DNA of 60,000 nt from Membranipora membranacea (GCA_914767715.1 OU612073.1:23686001-23746000); one strand, 5' to 3'; shown: positions 37,001-49,090, counted from the first letter of the stretch. Numbers and translations: made by a program. Notes: a model not told the origin generated them from the letters alone.

Positions 37001-39423
37001 GCACCAAACCTTGTCACTATTCTTTCAAATAAAAAAATTAAATAACACTGAGCAAATTCTCATCACATGTACACCGTGTCATAGCATGAATTAAAATGTA
37101 CAAGTATATCTGTTACCTTTCAGTGACAAAGCTTGATGAGACGATCCAGGAAAAGCCAGCAGGCTTATTATTTGCTGTAGTTGCTTCTGACACAGAAGAC
37201 GTGAGCTCTTACAGTGATGATGAAGAATGCTACCTTGAGGGGGGCCTGGGAAGATTAACCAATCTTCCAGAAATCTGTCTTGAGAATGTCATGGGTAACC
37301 TTCAAAAATGTGATCATAAACCTCAAACCCCTACTGACTTTGAAGACTTCATTCATGATGTGGCCGTGTAAGTTAGGGCAATATATTTCTCTTGTAGCAG
37401 TTTTTGTGTGTAAAAACTTAAATGGCTGTGTCACTTTCTGTTTCCAAAATAAACATGATCAAGAGCAACATGACAAAGAAATAGAAGTCTGCTCTTACAG
37501 TAAACACTGTTATTAATTTTATTTTAGGTTATGCGAGTCTGAACCAGCTATCAAGTCCCCTGTCTGCTTACAAGATCACTTGGAGCCAAGAAAAGTCCTT
37601 CTTCAGGGTCCAAATATGAGTAAGGTTGAAGGCAGGATACAAAAATTAATAGAGGAAAAGTTTCCAAACTATTCTAAGACAGTCATATCTGAAAAGGAGC
37701 CAGAGTTTTATACTGACAATGGTCTCCCAGTTTATACAAACCATCTTGTTGGGCAAAAATTTCCAGCCAGAGTACCCTATTATCTGGAAGTACAGCGATG
37801 TACAAATAGGAGAAACAACATGTGGGTCACACACAAACTACATGCCACCTGCGGTGTGTTCCTTCGTGCTGAGGCTCTGCCAAAACCGAAGGCTGGAGGT
37901 GATACGTTCACTATGAGCTCTTACCACGCTCTCTTCTTTGATAACCAAGGAGAGAAGATTGCTGACGGGGATGAGGAAAAAACAGACAACGTCTGGGAAA
38001 GCATTGTTGGTGAGACCAAGACCAGATCACGACTCACGTTGAGGCCTCACAATCATGTGGGAATCCAAATCAAAGAGACACCGTTAGGGAACTATAGGCA
38101 ATACATTCCGAAGGGTGCTGATCTTCTGTGGCATGAGAAGTTCATGGCCGATGAAGTCGTATTCAGGACGAGTCGAAAACAACTGTTGGAGAACAAATGG
38201 AGTGGGCAGTCTCTACAAACTCATGTTGATACACCAGTTGACAATGGAGTTTCGAAGCCGATCCCAATCGCTGGCATAATCCCAATAAGGGAGCCCCGTC
38301 ACATTGGCTTCCTGCTAGACGTGAAAGTATCCTGTGATGGCATAGCTGGTATCATCCAACCACACCCTACCACAATCCAGAGAAAAGATGGGACACAAGC
38401 TGGAAATCCCCAAATGGTGCTAGCGCATCACATTGCATTCACCGCAGTTAAACCGTGAGTAGGCTTTACCAATGGTGATGGTAGCATATACATATTATCA
38501 AAGCTGAAGTCGTATACTATTCTTTGCACACCGTATCCTTCTTGCAATAATGTATCTCAAACTTGAATCTTTAGAAAACAATATCAAGTTTCGAAAAACC
38601 ATAATTGGCTAGAATAACAATATCAATTTAAGTTTTCTCCCCTTTTTTTAGGTTGAGACCAGGCACAAGTGGTTCACCAGTTTTTGTTTACGACGAGAAG
38701 AATGAGTGCATGTACATAATCGCCATCCTCATGGGATCATTTGAATATGATGAAATGTTTGGTACCAGCGTTATGTATCAGGCGATTCCTCTGTATCCTG
38801 CACTTCAAAGGATGGAGGTTAACTTTCCCACACATATCAGAGGAATCAGACTTGAAGCACAAGATGCGTTAGGCAAGCAGGACTTCAAGCAATCGATAGC
38901 AAACCTCACAAAGGCTGGCGATGATACTGGGTATTTTGACTCCATACGCTCAAATAACAGCAGTGGCTCAAGCTCAGGACCATCATCTGCTCCACCTCAG
39001 CTCACAACCCCTCGACTATCCAGACCGGCTGACCGCGGAGCTGATTTAGAATTGAGTCATGGTGCTAGCCATCCTGCACTGTCACAGCTCTACCACAGCA
39101 CACCCAAGATTCAGAGAACCAGACACAATACTGAGCATGAGGAAAGTTATTCAGGAGCAGCAAGTCAAACAGACACTGCAACAAGACTTACAGCTCCAGA
39201 GGTACCACCTCGACGCAATGAGGTTAGTTCTGTAAGACAAGGAACGAGCCAATCCCAGCACCAGCCTTATACAACTCATTCTATCCCATCTGCTGTTTCT
39301 CCAACAGTCAGCTCTATCGCTGCCTCCTCTATGCCTGCGGTGACAGCTTCCACTATTCCAAAGAGATCTGGTGGACCGATCCCCAGCAATAATCGAGGTC
39401 CGGTACCTTCGAACAAAAGGTGA
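25092..39423 (+). CDS. Large protein with Lys-rich N-terminus and trypsin-like serine-protease-like C-terminal domain
   Basis: Fifteen phase-consistent exons: 25092-25148, 25601-25777, 26349-26600, 27083-27131, 28053-28120, 28698-28806, 34539-34585, 34784-34882, 35121-35222, 35587-35821, 36301-36541, 36850-36917, 37124-37367, 37528-38454, 38652-39423. They give 1148 aa. Exons 2-3 encode Lys-rich stretches such as KKSKKKDKYKKHKG, and exons 4-13 encode acidic, Ser-rich disordered sequence. Exon 14 contains ATCGVFLR followed by SSYHAL (His codon 37925-37927). Exon 15 contains PGTSGSPVF, like the GDSGGP active-site motif (Ser codon AGT at 38668-38670), followed by a Ser/Pro-rich tail. This spacing resembles the His and Ser of chymotrypsin-fold peptidases, but the Asp is not assigned. 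Family and substrate are unknown. The start is the first in-frame ATG in a short hydrophobic exon, so upstream exons are possible. An alternative splice near the end may replace the stop. Confidence 0.7.
29055..29110. repeat. Perfect 20-bp inverted repeat (hairpin)
   Basis: 29055-29074 and 29091-29110 are exact reverse complements, separated by 16 bases. The hairpin abuts the left end of the minisatellite array. Confidence 0.95.
29126..29484. repeat. 16-bp minisatellite, about 22 copies
   Basis: Nearly perfect head-to-tail copies of CTTGGCCCGAGCCAAA. Because the unit is not a multiple of three and lacks stops, long false open frames arise on both strands. Confidence 0.95.
29485..29905. repeat. 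Degenerate ACTTGGCCCC minisatellite
   Basis: Units of roughly 17-20 bp built on AAACTTGGCCCC plus variable AGATACT, AATTAGT or ATGCAATGA segments. They continue directly from the 16-bp array. Confidence 0.9.
30290..33480 (-). mobile_element. Degenerate non-LTR retrotransposon (LINE)
   Basis: Read on the minus strand, an apurinic-type endonuclease comes first: NIRTMLDRDRADRPERR near 33440 and LGDFNARVG near 32410. A reverse transcriptase follows, with LITLFKKGDRR near 31300, the catalytic FADD at 30911-30900, and KYLGTT and an IKWW...GHFHR tail down to about 30320. In-frame stops (for example at 30821-30819), frameshifts and a missing block just before FADD show it is dead. It resembles the RTE/CR1-like elements common in invertebrates, but the clade was not assigned. 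Confidence 0.85.
33876..34209. repeat. Inverted copy of the ACTTGGCCCC minisatellite
   Basis: Units of GGGGCCAAGTTTTACTAATT and GGGGCCAAGTTTCATTGCAT are the reverse complement of the 29485-29905 array. Confidence 0.9.
35434..35496. repeat. (ACAT)n microsatellite
   Basis: About 15 uninterrupted CATA units in the intron before exon 10 of the protease-like gene. Confidence 0.95.
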
Positions 39424-40228
39424 ACTATGTCATCAGGATCTTATAATCAAAAACTCTAGCAAATGACAATAAAGTGAAGTACTAGCAGTCTTCACCACTC
39501 TTAAAAAAATTAGTCAGTACAATAGAGATTAGTAAACAGCATCTTGTTCCGTATCAGAGAGACCCACGTAAACACTTTCTTTTATCATTTTCTTATATCA
39601 TTTTTCTATCCTCGCTTTTTCAATTTATCTCTATTACAACATGTATTTACAAATAATTTTCCATGTCTGACTTAGTATATCTATCAACTGATATTTATAT
39701 GACGCATAAAACCAAACAGTTTGTTCTTTGTTTCAAATTCAGATCCAGTTAAACTACACAAATGTAAAGAGGTCAAGATTTTCGCATTGTTCAGCTCTGG
39801 TCGGAACCATTGACCTAGATAGGAGACAATATACAGTAAAAGTGAGGTTTTATTTGTGGATGACTTTACGGCATTGGATTGCGTAGTAGTAGTAGTAGTC
39901 AACAGTCCAGGTTCTTTGTTTATCGATTTGATCTTTAGTCCTACTCAAAAACTACAATAATAATAATAATAAGATAATAATACAATAAGTCCTATCATGG
40001 AAGAAATCAAGGTGTTAAATTTGATTTGCCTCCATGGAGAATGATGGTACAACCCATGGACTTTGTATTAAGTCTATGGTACAACCCCATCTGACTTCAC
40101 ATGATTCACATTATCTGCAAATACTGTAATTTTTCATTTTATATTAAAACTGCCCAAACTATATATTATTTGAGGAAATGCTTTTGTATTCATATTGGTG
40201 CCTTGCCTGACAAATATGTGGGTATGAG

Positions 40229-40328
40229 CCAGCAAGGAGGAATAGACTTGGTACCAGTACTAAATCGAAGCAGTTATACAATAAAGCAAATGTCACAAGA
40301 CGATGATCCTGGTTTGATAAACAAGTGA
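40229..40328 (+). other. Candidate alternative last exon of the protease-like gene
   Basis: An open segment of 33 codons including the stop follows an AG at 40227-40228. A GTGAAC donor at 39420 would leave two bases of a codon, exactly the phase needed here. The product would then be 1180 aa with a new C-terminus ending DPGLINK. The acceptor has a poor pyrimidine tract, so support is moderate. Confidence 0.35.
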
Positions 40329-40387
40329 TATTCGTCTCATCATGAGAACTGAGTTGGCATTCAACTGATCTTAGTTGCCAGATCAAC

Positions 40388-43300
40388 ATGCTAATTTCCT
40401 ACCGAACTTTACTGGCTTTGGCTCTGGTTGGGCTCGCCTCTAGTCTAAACTATCGGGTAAGCATGATTTTGATTAAAAGCCGATATTTCACACACCTGTA
40501 AATCTTGTTCTCATATACTGCCATTTTCCAGGTTGTTACTGTTGGTTTGGGGAATTCTTTTAACTTAATACCTAAGTTAAACGTGACCAGAACAATCATG
40601 TTTTCTAATGCCAAGTGCCACTGAAAAGTGTTTGAACATTAATTAATCCATTAATTATTTTTAAGTCATGTGATATATCACTTTAATTCAGCAATGATAT
40701 AGGGTATACAGAAATTAACCAATTAACCAATTTTTGGATTGAAACGTGCATATTTCAGCAAATTATTACAGATATTTCTGCCGATGGCTGGTCTTGGGCA
40801 TCATAAAGCTGCTCTTCTCTAGAGGTCAAGTGTGCTTGTAGTGACATATGGGAGTGTTTTTCTAAGAGCTGCAGCTACCAATATAAAAAAATTTGAAAAT
40901 TCGGACAACCTAACAATTTCTGATATGCTCACATGACCAAGGATTATTTTGATTTCCTATTACTCCCTGTAACCTGTTAGTATTTATTTGTGTTGATATA
41001 TCCCTAAAGTAGACGACCTTGTTGTTATAGAAATAAATCATTTATTTTATCATTTATTAGCCAATTCACATGTGGTTTAAACACTTAATATCCCGATGAG
41101 ATATTTCAGCAAGCTGAAACAGAGATTTCATTTGCAACTTTTGCACACTCATAACTATTGATCATAATTTTACTGATTTCAGGTCCTGGGAAATAGTCCG
41201 GTGAACAGAAATCAAGTGGAACCAGAAAAAGACAAAGCAGATAACGAATCTGTTTCCCAGCTCATTGAGGCCAGGATATCTCAGGTATTTGTGTTGGTCA
41301 TAACTTAATGTGAGGAAAATATTTCAAAATCATCGACGATTTATAATTCTTATGGAAAATGACTCTCTCAATTATATTCGATGGATCAGACCATTGATAG
41401 ACGCATATTAGAGACGGTTTCTTTTCCTCTCAAAATCAATATGTTAGTAAATGACTTAAAATGCTGGTAGCTCACAGAAAATTCTCCAGAAACGAGTTGC
41501 GTCCTTGTATCCTCATTAAGCCAAAAGCACTAGGCGAATAGTGATCAGCATTTATATCCATAGCTGCATAACTATAGTGTGTGGTATAGCGAATGTATTC
41601 AAATTGCTGCGGACATTTCTTTTGCAGATGATTTCAGGCCATTTGCTTGAACGTGAGTATTCGTTTATCATCCATTTACACATTATGTATTTATACATCT
41701 ATGCATCTGCTGAGTACCTACGTTTGGGAAACAATGTAAACACAAAATGTGGAAACATTTTGACTTCGATAGAACCCTGGTGTTGTTATCTCATAACTTT
41801 GAACACTTGGAGTTGCCTTTCTTGATAGAATGCAAATACCAGGTCCCTGCTGACAGCAGGTGATTTTACTCTTTTACAGAGGCATGTGAGAAGTTTTGCG
41901 GAGATTCCTGCTTTCTGACCTATTATAGCTGCTCAGTAGGTCAGCGAATTACTGGTGATACTTGTTGTGAATGTGAGTAATCCGCTGTAGTTAATTTATT
42001 TGGAGCAAATCTGTAGGGAATCGGTCCATGGCAAATCCTTTAGTGGAGTGGAGTAAATTGCCATTGGATTATACCAGGTACAGTATTTGACGATAGGTTA
42101 AGGAGGCCCTTATCAAGCTGTAATCAGACGCCATCTGAATCCTGTATGACATTTAACACAGGCAGGGCAAAATGAGATGATATTGATTGATTTATTTTAT
42201 TAATCCTCACAGTAAAATTCAGTAACAAACTTACTGGGGAAAAATTGATGGAAAGAGCTCCTCTAGATAATATAGATGTTTAAAAGCTTTATAAAATGTC
42301 GGAAAAAACTGTTTGCACACACATCTTCTTGTTTGAGCTATGGCAGGTGGATAAAGGGTTATGGTTTGAGAGGTTCCTCTGCAGTTATTAAAAGTTGTCC
42401 TATTTGGGGTTTCTGTATTGATAAAGGGAGGGGGGTGGGTTACATAGATTTGAAGGTGAATCACAGATAGAAGGCTGGAGTCTCAGGGAGATCGGCAGTG
42501 CTGTATGGGAATTATTTGACCAGAGAGTGACCTAATACTTGCTGATAATGCTGGTTATGCTGGTATGATGCCACCAGCAGTCATGGGGCTCCCCGCATAT
42601 TTTACTGAAGATTGAAGATTGAGTGTTTTAAAGTTGAAGAAAAGATTTAGTCAGTTTAAATGAAAAATCAATAAAAGATTTTAGACTGGAATTCAGTCCA
42701 GAGTTAGCTACTCAGACTAGGTGTTTGGACAAACAACTCCAAGCAATAACAAACCAAAACTCAAGCACATGGGTCATTCTAAGCAGAAATGAGTAGATAA
42801 CACCACGGTTCAGTTGTTTTATTTATTTATTTATTGAGGTTTTCTAAAAGTTTAGAATTAAAGCAAATTGAAAATAACTTGTTGACCTCATACACATTAA
42901 CATAGATGACTTGAATAAAAAGATATAAGTGGTAGGGTGTTACATACTATATAGTGTGTACAGGGGCGTATATTCTAAAAAATTTCACTCACTGACTTTT
43001 CAGAGATGAGCATAATAATCGGGCGCAGCCCGATACACACGCCGTAGGCGTGGCGGGGAGGGTGTGGGAGGGGCGCTTAAGCGCCCTCCCACCACGGAAA
43101 TTTTTGCAAAATAGTGCAAGCAGAGAGGTATTTCAATGGCTCACTGAGCTGTTGGGTACTTTCAGAAAACAACTCAATAGCAGTAGAAGATTACGGTGAA
43201 AATGCTCCAGTTATAAAGCACCCATTTGAAAAAAAACTGACCTTGATGGGATTCGAACCCACGACCATCTTATTAACAGTGATTATAAAGCGGAAGCTCT

Positions 43301-44041
43301 ACACACTGAGCTATTCAGCCACTCACGGAAATCTGTGGGCTGTGAGTGGTAATATACGCCACTGAGTGTGTAGGATAATGGAAGCATGGTATCATAAATT
43401 GCATGAATAAGATGAAAAAAGAAAAGAAGAAACAGAGAGTGGCAAACAAAAATACAAGTTAACAACATTAGGTAGGATTAAATGATAATGATTCATGAGG
43501 CTTGGTTGATTTAGTTACGAATGTATGAAAAATATTTAAAAAGGCTGATTTGCCTAGGTTTGATCTAAATGAGGGTTTAATTTAGTTTTAAAGAATCAAG
43601 TCTGAAGATGAGAGTTTTAAAATTGAAGATTGCTCTATTTTCTCTGAAGAAATTGAAGACAGCTTTGTGTGCAGGGAGCCCCAGTCATATAAAAAAAACT
43701 AAACAATCAAACAACATGTCCTCTCATATATGTAAAACACCCATATATATATTATATATTCTCACTGTAAACTTAGACTTCATTCTGCTATACAATCATT
43801 GGGTAGATTTAATGCGGGCTTATGCCTCATGCATCAGTTAAAAGTGTCTTTTTGTGACCTCACTCTCAGTGGTTAGACCATGTCTTCAATGAATTTAATA
43901 CTTCACCTTTGAGGTTTCGGCAACCACAGCAGACAAATTCATGAGACACACATAATTTTTATAATACATGTTTTTTTTAAAGTTTGATATTTTTTTTCAG
44001 ATGTTTACAGTATCATAGGACCGCCACCCATTGGTAGTTAG
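40388..44041 (+). CDS. Small secreted cysteine-rich peptide precursor, 109 aa
   Basis: Five phase-consistent exons: 40388-40456, 41183-41284, 41628-41652 (only 25 nt), 41880-41972 and 44001-44041 (stop TAG). Residues 1-19 are a signal peptide (LLALALVGLASS core). A charged, Cys-free propeptide-like segment follows (residues about 20-68), then a Cys-rich domain with spacing C-x3-C-x3-C-x6-C-x10-C-C encoded wholly by exon 4. The short tail is hydrophobic and Pro-rich (IIGPPPIGS). The layout resembles precursors of toxin-like, antimicrobial or hormone peptides. I do not recognise the cysteine frame as a known family, and no function is claimed. The start codon is 60 bases after the candidate end of the upstream protease-like gene on the same strand. 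Confidence 0.65.
42964..43363 (-). repeat. tRNA-derived SINE with GC-rich hairpin module
   Basis: A 400-bp unit lies inside the last intron of the Cys-rich peptide gene. It is bounded by short inverted ends (GGCGTATATT and AATATACGCC). On the minus strand a tRNA-like head is visible: D-arm GCTCAGTGTGTAGAGC near 43310 and T-arm GTGGGTTCGAATCCCAT near 43250. The acceptor stem does not pair and the anticodon arm has extra bases, so it is not a working tRNA. Three compact hairpins occupy 43020-43092. Confidence 0.65.
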
Positions 44042-44915
44042 ATGGCTAGATATAACATGTGACTCACCAATATCTATCAGCAGTACAGCAGTATATGTAC
44101 CACTCACTGCAATACAAGGATGTAATCTAAGTCACATCGGACGGTTGATAATCAAAATCAATACCTGTGATGCAAACTTATGTACTGTGTGAGAGTAATG
44201 TTTTGTGGCGTTTTTTTTTGCATGATTTTCTATATAAATACAATTTTAAGGTCGTAGTACATCAATTATGAGTGACCTAATGGAGGAGTAGGGGAGCGGG
44301 GCGTCAGGTTGCAGGGTCGGCTGGTGGAGACTTTGTGGAGGGGGGGGGGGGGGGGTGGTGTTTAGGATGCATTTGGTAGATGGGGCTTCCCGAGCTGGCC
44401 GGATCGGATTGGTCTCAGCTTTGTTTAATTGTGTGGGTGGTTGCTACTCTAGTCTCGACCTCTCTGGCGTAGACTATCAGACCACACCGCTAAATTTTCT
44501 ATCTGAATTTTTAATAAATCATTTTACTAGAAATTTTCAAGCAGATACTCATGTCCATGCAGAAGCCTAATACCAAACAATGTAAAGCTTACAAGCCGAT
44601 CAATCATATTTAATACACAGATAAGACAACTCCTCACTCATAAAAGCAATAATCCTGATATAATATGGTGTGAATTGTTGAAGAAAATTTGGTGTTATAT
44701 AGAATGAGCAGCTTGCAAAAAATATCAAAACTATCAAATATAAAACATTCCACTTACGTCAAGCTTTTTTCTAGTTGAAAAGTGTGAAATTTATACCAAT
44801 TTCAAATCTCATATTCTACAGCCGTATGATGGTGCACTAGTCCATACTGACTGGTTTACAGCCTACGACGGCCCTTGCAATCTTCTCTTGCCCATCCTAG
44901 CTAGTTATGCCAGTC
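44042..44915. other. Intergenic between convergent genes
   Basis: No gene recognised. It contains an uninterrupted G run of about 15 bases at 44341-44355 within a G-rich stretch. Confidence 0.4.
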
Positions 44916-47900
44916 TCACTTAGCGCCCTTGTTATCACTGCTACTATCACCGTCTTGCCATAGACCTAACTTCTCAGAGTTTATAAATAGCTTGTGATAA
45001 ATTGGTTTGAACTTCTGTTTGCAATCGTTGAAGTCCTTGCCGCATATGTTCACATAGCAGAAGTTGATACCAGATACAGTGCATAGCTTGATCTCTTGAT
45101 ATTTGTTGATGAGCAGATTGAATGTTATGTATGGATTGTTTTGTCCAATCAGAAGATCTAGATGGTCATAGTTGAATATGTCTGATGCTTTGCCGGTCTC
45201 ATGGCTGTTGAGGTAGAAGTTTACGCAATGTCTTGGGGCATCGACATCATCCTGTAACAGAATGATTTTTTTTACTTCAATCATATTGAAGTAACCCAGG
45301 TTTCAAGGACATTTATCAAATCAATACCTCCATCGAGCTCAAAACTTAGACTAGTTTTTGCTGTGTATCTGACACCAACTGATATTTAAGCGATAGAACA
45401 ACTAAGCTTTGTATTCATTCATATTATTGAGATCACATAAGGTTTTACTTACCACATAAAGGAACTTAGGAGGAGAGATTTCTTTTCCAAGTTGGATATA
45501 GAATAAAGATCGCAGTTTGTCTACGTTGCACATCATCTTCATTAGATCAAGGTAAGAGAAACTTAATCTTGGGTTTATCTCCATCACCTAGAACAGGTAA
45601 AATGTCAGGTAGCCAATAAATGTTAATAGAGTCACTAAATTTTTACTAAAACTATACAATGAGTATTGCTGTTATATTGAGGTCTAGCTGTCTAAGAAAG
45701 TATGGGGTATAGTATAACAATAAGTGTGGGGCTGTGTTGCCACCACAATATTTCAGTTATGAATTCTTACAAGAGACTGAGATAAGTCAAACTTATAAGA
45801 TCAAGATTTAGAGCAGTGATCGAGCTCATTGTTTAGAATGTCATTGAGGTGAAACCAGGCAGTGGAAGAAATTATTACCAGCCAAAGAAAAGAACTGAAC
45901 TGGCCCACAGATGCACACAACGTTGAATTGTCCAGAGATACACATGTATTCTGCAATACTTGATGATACTGCATACTGCATCCTACATACTACATCATAT
46001 AGCAAATAGAAATCAATCTATTTTCAAATTGATGAAGTTTTTAATAAGGAGCAATACCTTCACTGAGCCGTCCTTCATTGCAAATATCTCAATATTGAAG
46101 AAGCAGTTGTCCATGCCATAACCGATCAATCGCTGCGCGACCTTCTCTCGCATTTTGAATGCCTCGAGTTGAACAGATTCGGGTAACTGAGATGGGACGG
46201 AACATCCAAGAAACACTTGAGGGTTATTCTCCCAGTAGAGATTATCGACAAACTCACACTGAACTACTCGCCCTGAATTAATAATAACAAAGCGTTTTGC
46301 CTTGTTTTGAGCACTCAGTACATAGTTTAAGAGGGGGTAAAATGAAAAATGTGAAAAGTAAGACAGTTAAAGAGATTTAGATTCTGGAGAGAGATACAGA
46401 GTTAGTGGTTACAATAATGATGCTTTCAGACTGGCACAGATTTTACATGTTTTGATTCCAAGATCCAAAAAAAGGAGACCCATGATAAGAATATAACCAT
46501 GTCAAAGCCTGTCTTTTTCAACCAAACTATCCTAGACTGACATAATCAACTCACCCTCCTGAATGCAGACCTCCACTGTGTGCACAGATGCATCTCCTGC
46601 CTCTACACCGATACACTCTTCAGCTAACAGATAAGCCGTCTCAAGTAGCTCATACTTCTCCTCTAGCCCTACTAGTATCTTACCCCAAACATCATGGTAA
46701 GACCTTAGATCTACCCCTGGTCCTGTGATCTTCTCTACTGCCTTAATTAAAAGCGAATCAAAGACTCAATCCAAAGCCGTTGTAAATTGAACAGCAGTAT
46801 GAGATGGAGTTAAGATAAACTTCAGACAGGATATAGACCCAAATAAGGTTGTGAAGATTTTGTCCTTCTCATCTACGATCTTAGTTGCTCTGCTATAGCT
46901 CGTAGCGCTTAATGGTGCATGGAATCAATTTTCTTCTGCTGTGCCTCAGAACCTGTTTGCACTCCTAATTCTATTTAACGAATGTCTGTATGCTATATAA
47001 AGTTTTACTTGTTACCTCAATGAGCTGAACTTTATTGTCGCACTTCTGTATTAGATTCGACTCCCACCCACAGGCAGGTTTCAGAATAAGTGGAAATCCT
47101 ACTGAATCAACAATCTCATCTACATCTATATCTGTGCCAGCAGAGAAAGGGATTATCTTATACTTAATATTGTGATCCTCTGGTATTATAAGTTTGCGTG
47201 TGTATCCTTTAGAGTTACACAAGATGACTGACTCCACAGATGGTGCCTGAAAAATAACATCAAACATCAACATGAGCATTAATGTATATGGATAACTTGG
47301 TAAAACTTAGTTGAAAACTTGTTAAGATCTCATCAAATGGTGGGAGGAGTTGTCTTCCTTTTTATCACGGGAGGATAACTTTTTATCCAAACACTGTCTA
47401 GCAAAGAAGGCAGCATAATATCTGAAAGGAAGGGAGGTAACCAGCGGTCAAAGTCTAGGGGAACAGTTTGTTGTGGGGGAGGGGGGAGGTACTCTCCAAG
47501 TCAAGTCAGTTTGAAACACATATGTCAGCAGTTTCATTCTGAAAGGTGTGTCGTGGGGCGACTCAGTGGGTTAAGGGTAAACCCACAAAAAATCCTCTAG
47601 AATATGACCACCGGAGAAAACTGATGACACAAACCTTTAGATAATTATTTTTGTGGGCGATGTAGCTGTGGATAAGTGCCCCAATGTCGAATATACTGGA
47701 AAAGATAATATCTGGTCTGTTTTCCTTTACTAGATCACAGTATCTGTCCACAAGGCTCTCAAGTTCTGGCTTCTCTGCAATGTGTGAAGCAAAACATATG
47801 CTTAAAAAACAAACAGCTTAAGCCACTTAAACATCAAATTTACCACAGCTGAATCTTACCCAAGTGTTGTCACACCTACCATCAGTAATTTACTTTCTCC

Positions 47901-48332
47901 TAATAAATTATTCTTGTATGTAAAACGGCATGATTTTTGAAACGGTGTTTTATTTTTTGCAGTAAAAGTACAATTGCTTCTAAGATAATAATGTCAAATT
48001 AATTCAGGGAAACTTCAAGATGAATAGACATCAACAATCACCTTGTTTTTCCTCACAGGGTAAAATGAGGGCTATGAGTATGACTGACAATCATGAGTAT
48101 AATAATGGCATGAGGTATAAAATATGTAGCTACCCACCTGCTTTCTCAAAGTCCGGCACTGATAGATCTGTGAATATCCAGTCTATATCAGGAAATAGAG
48201 ACCTCAGTTTTGTACGCTCCTCTGAGAGAGAATCAACTGCCTTCCAGCGAAATATCGGCTCTACTGCTAGACCCTTCATCTCAGACTGCAAATCTGAATC
48301 GGTAATGATAAACAATAAATACATGGTCAGTC
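44916..48332 (-). CDS. ATP-grasp domain ligase-like protein, copy A (5' end missing)
   Basis: Seven minus-strand exons: 48332-48138 (or from 48293 with a nearer acceptor), 47774-47635, 47246-47016, 46741-46555, 46272-46058, 45587-45453 and 45251-44916 (stop). They encode about 478 aa, and an N-terminal exon was not found. ATP-grasp hallmarks are visible: LILKPACG (nucleotide-binding Lys), LAEECIG (adenine-side Glu), and NIEIF followed by VMEINPRLS (metal-binding Glu and Asn). The layout resembles the ATP-grasp family that includes carnosine synthase and biotin-carboxylase-like ligases, which join a carboxylate to an amine or thiol through an acyl phosphate. The substrate cannot be read from sequence. 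The catalytic motifs look intact. A paralogue with the same exon plan follows upstream at 53.3-57.1 kb. Confidence 0.78.
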
Positions 48333-48539
48333 CTGTTGAGGAAGGAGGCAACTCCATACAAAAAGTGTTTTGTTTATGTACTCAAATTTATCCAGAATAT
48401 TTGCTTTAGAAGCTTGTGACAAAAAGGTGTTAACTAAATATACTAATGACTCATAGTTTAGATGCCTTTTTGACATTGAAATCAATTTTTATTCTTGAAC
48501 AATAAACTAAGTTAGATACCAGAAAGGCAATATATAAAT

Positions 48540-49090
48540 CTTTTATAAACGGTAATCCAATAGAGAAAGTAGACAGTTTTAAATATCTAGGTACTTTTTT
48601 CGACTCTGATCTTAAATGGTGCTCAAACACTGATCATGTTTACAGTAAATTAAAAAAAACGATTTTACACTATTTCTAGATTCAAACATTTTAAACCAGT
48701 ATCAACAACATAATTTTATCCAATCTCTGATCCAACCTATTTTTACCTATAATATTAAACTCTGGTACACTGGTGCTACAGAAAAACAAAGGAATATGCT
48801 TTTAAATCCTTTTAAGAAAAACAGCTACTTTTTTGACGCTGACTGTTTTGCTGACATGAGTATTTTTAATTTAGCTCAGAATTTTATCGCTGATGATAGT
48901 CATATTTTACCCACGTAGATATTTTATCATGCCAAAATCTAGAACATCAAGATATTTAGCCAGCTTTGTGCCTTATAGTATTCGCCTTCTTAACAACTAA
49001 GAGACAAGGTTCACACCTAAATTGTAATGTGTTCTTAACACAATTACAAAAAAAAAAACTCAATCCAACTCAACTCAATTCAATTCAATA
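48540..49090 (+). mobile_element. LINE reverse-transcriptase 3' fragment
   Basis: Translation around 48560-48650 gives SFKYLGTFFDSDLKW and HVYSKLKK, typical of the C-terminal part of non-LTR reverse transcriptases. Stops and a frameshift follow. The fragment ends near 49052 in an A run followed by CAACTCAATT-type short repeats, like a LINE tail. It lies just upstream of the first recognised exon of ATP-grasp copy A. Confidence 0.65.

Noticed and set aside
43236-43325. tRNA gene on the minus strand
   Set aside because: D- and T-arms look good, but the acceptor stem pairs poorly and there are extra bases between anticodon and T-arm. It is a SINE head.
48020-48409. Plus-strand 129-aa open frame
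   Set aside because: It is antisense to exon 1 of ATP-grasp copy A, whose reading has a paralogue, splice sites and phase support.
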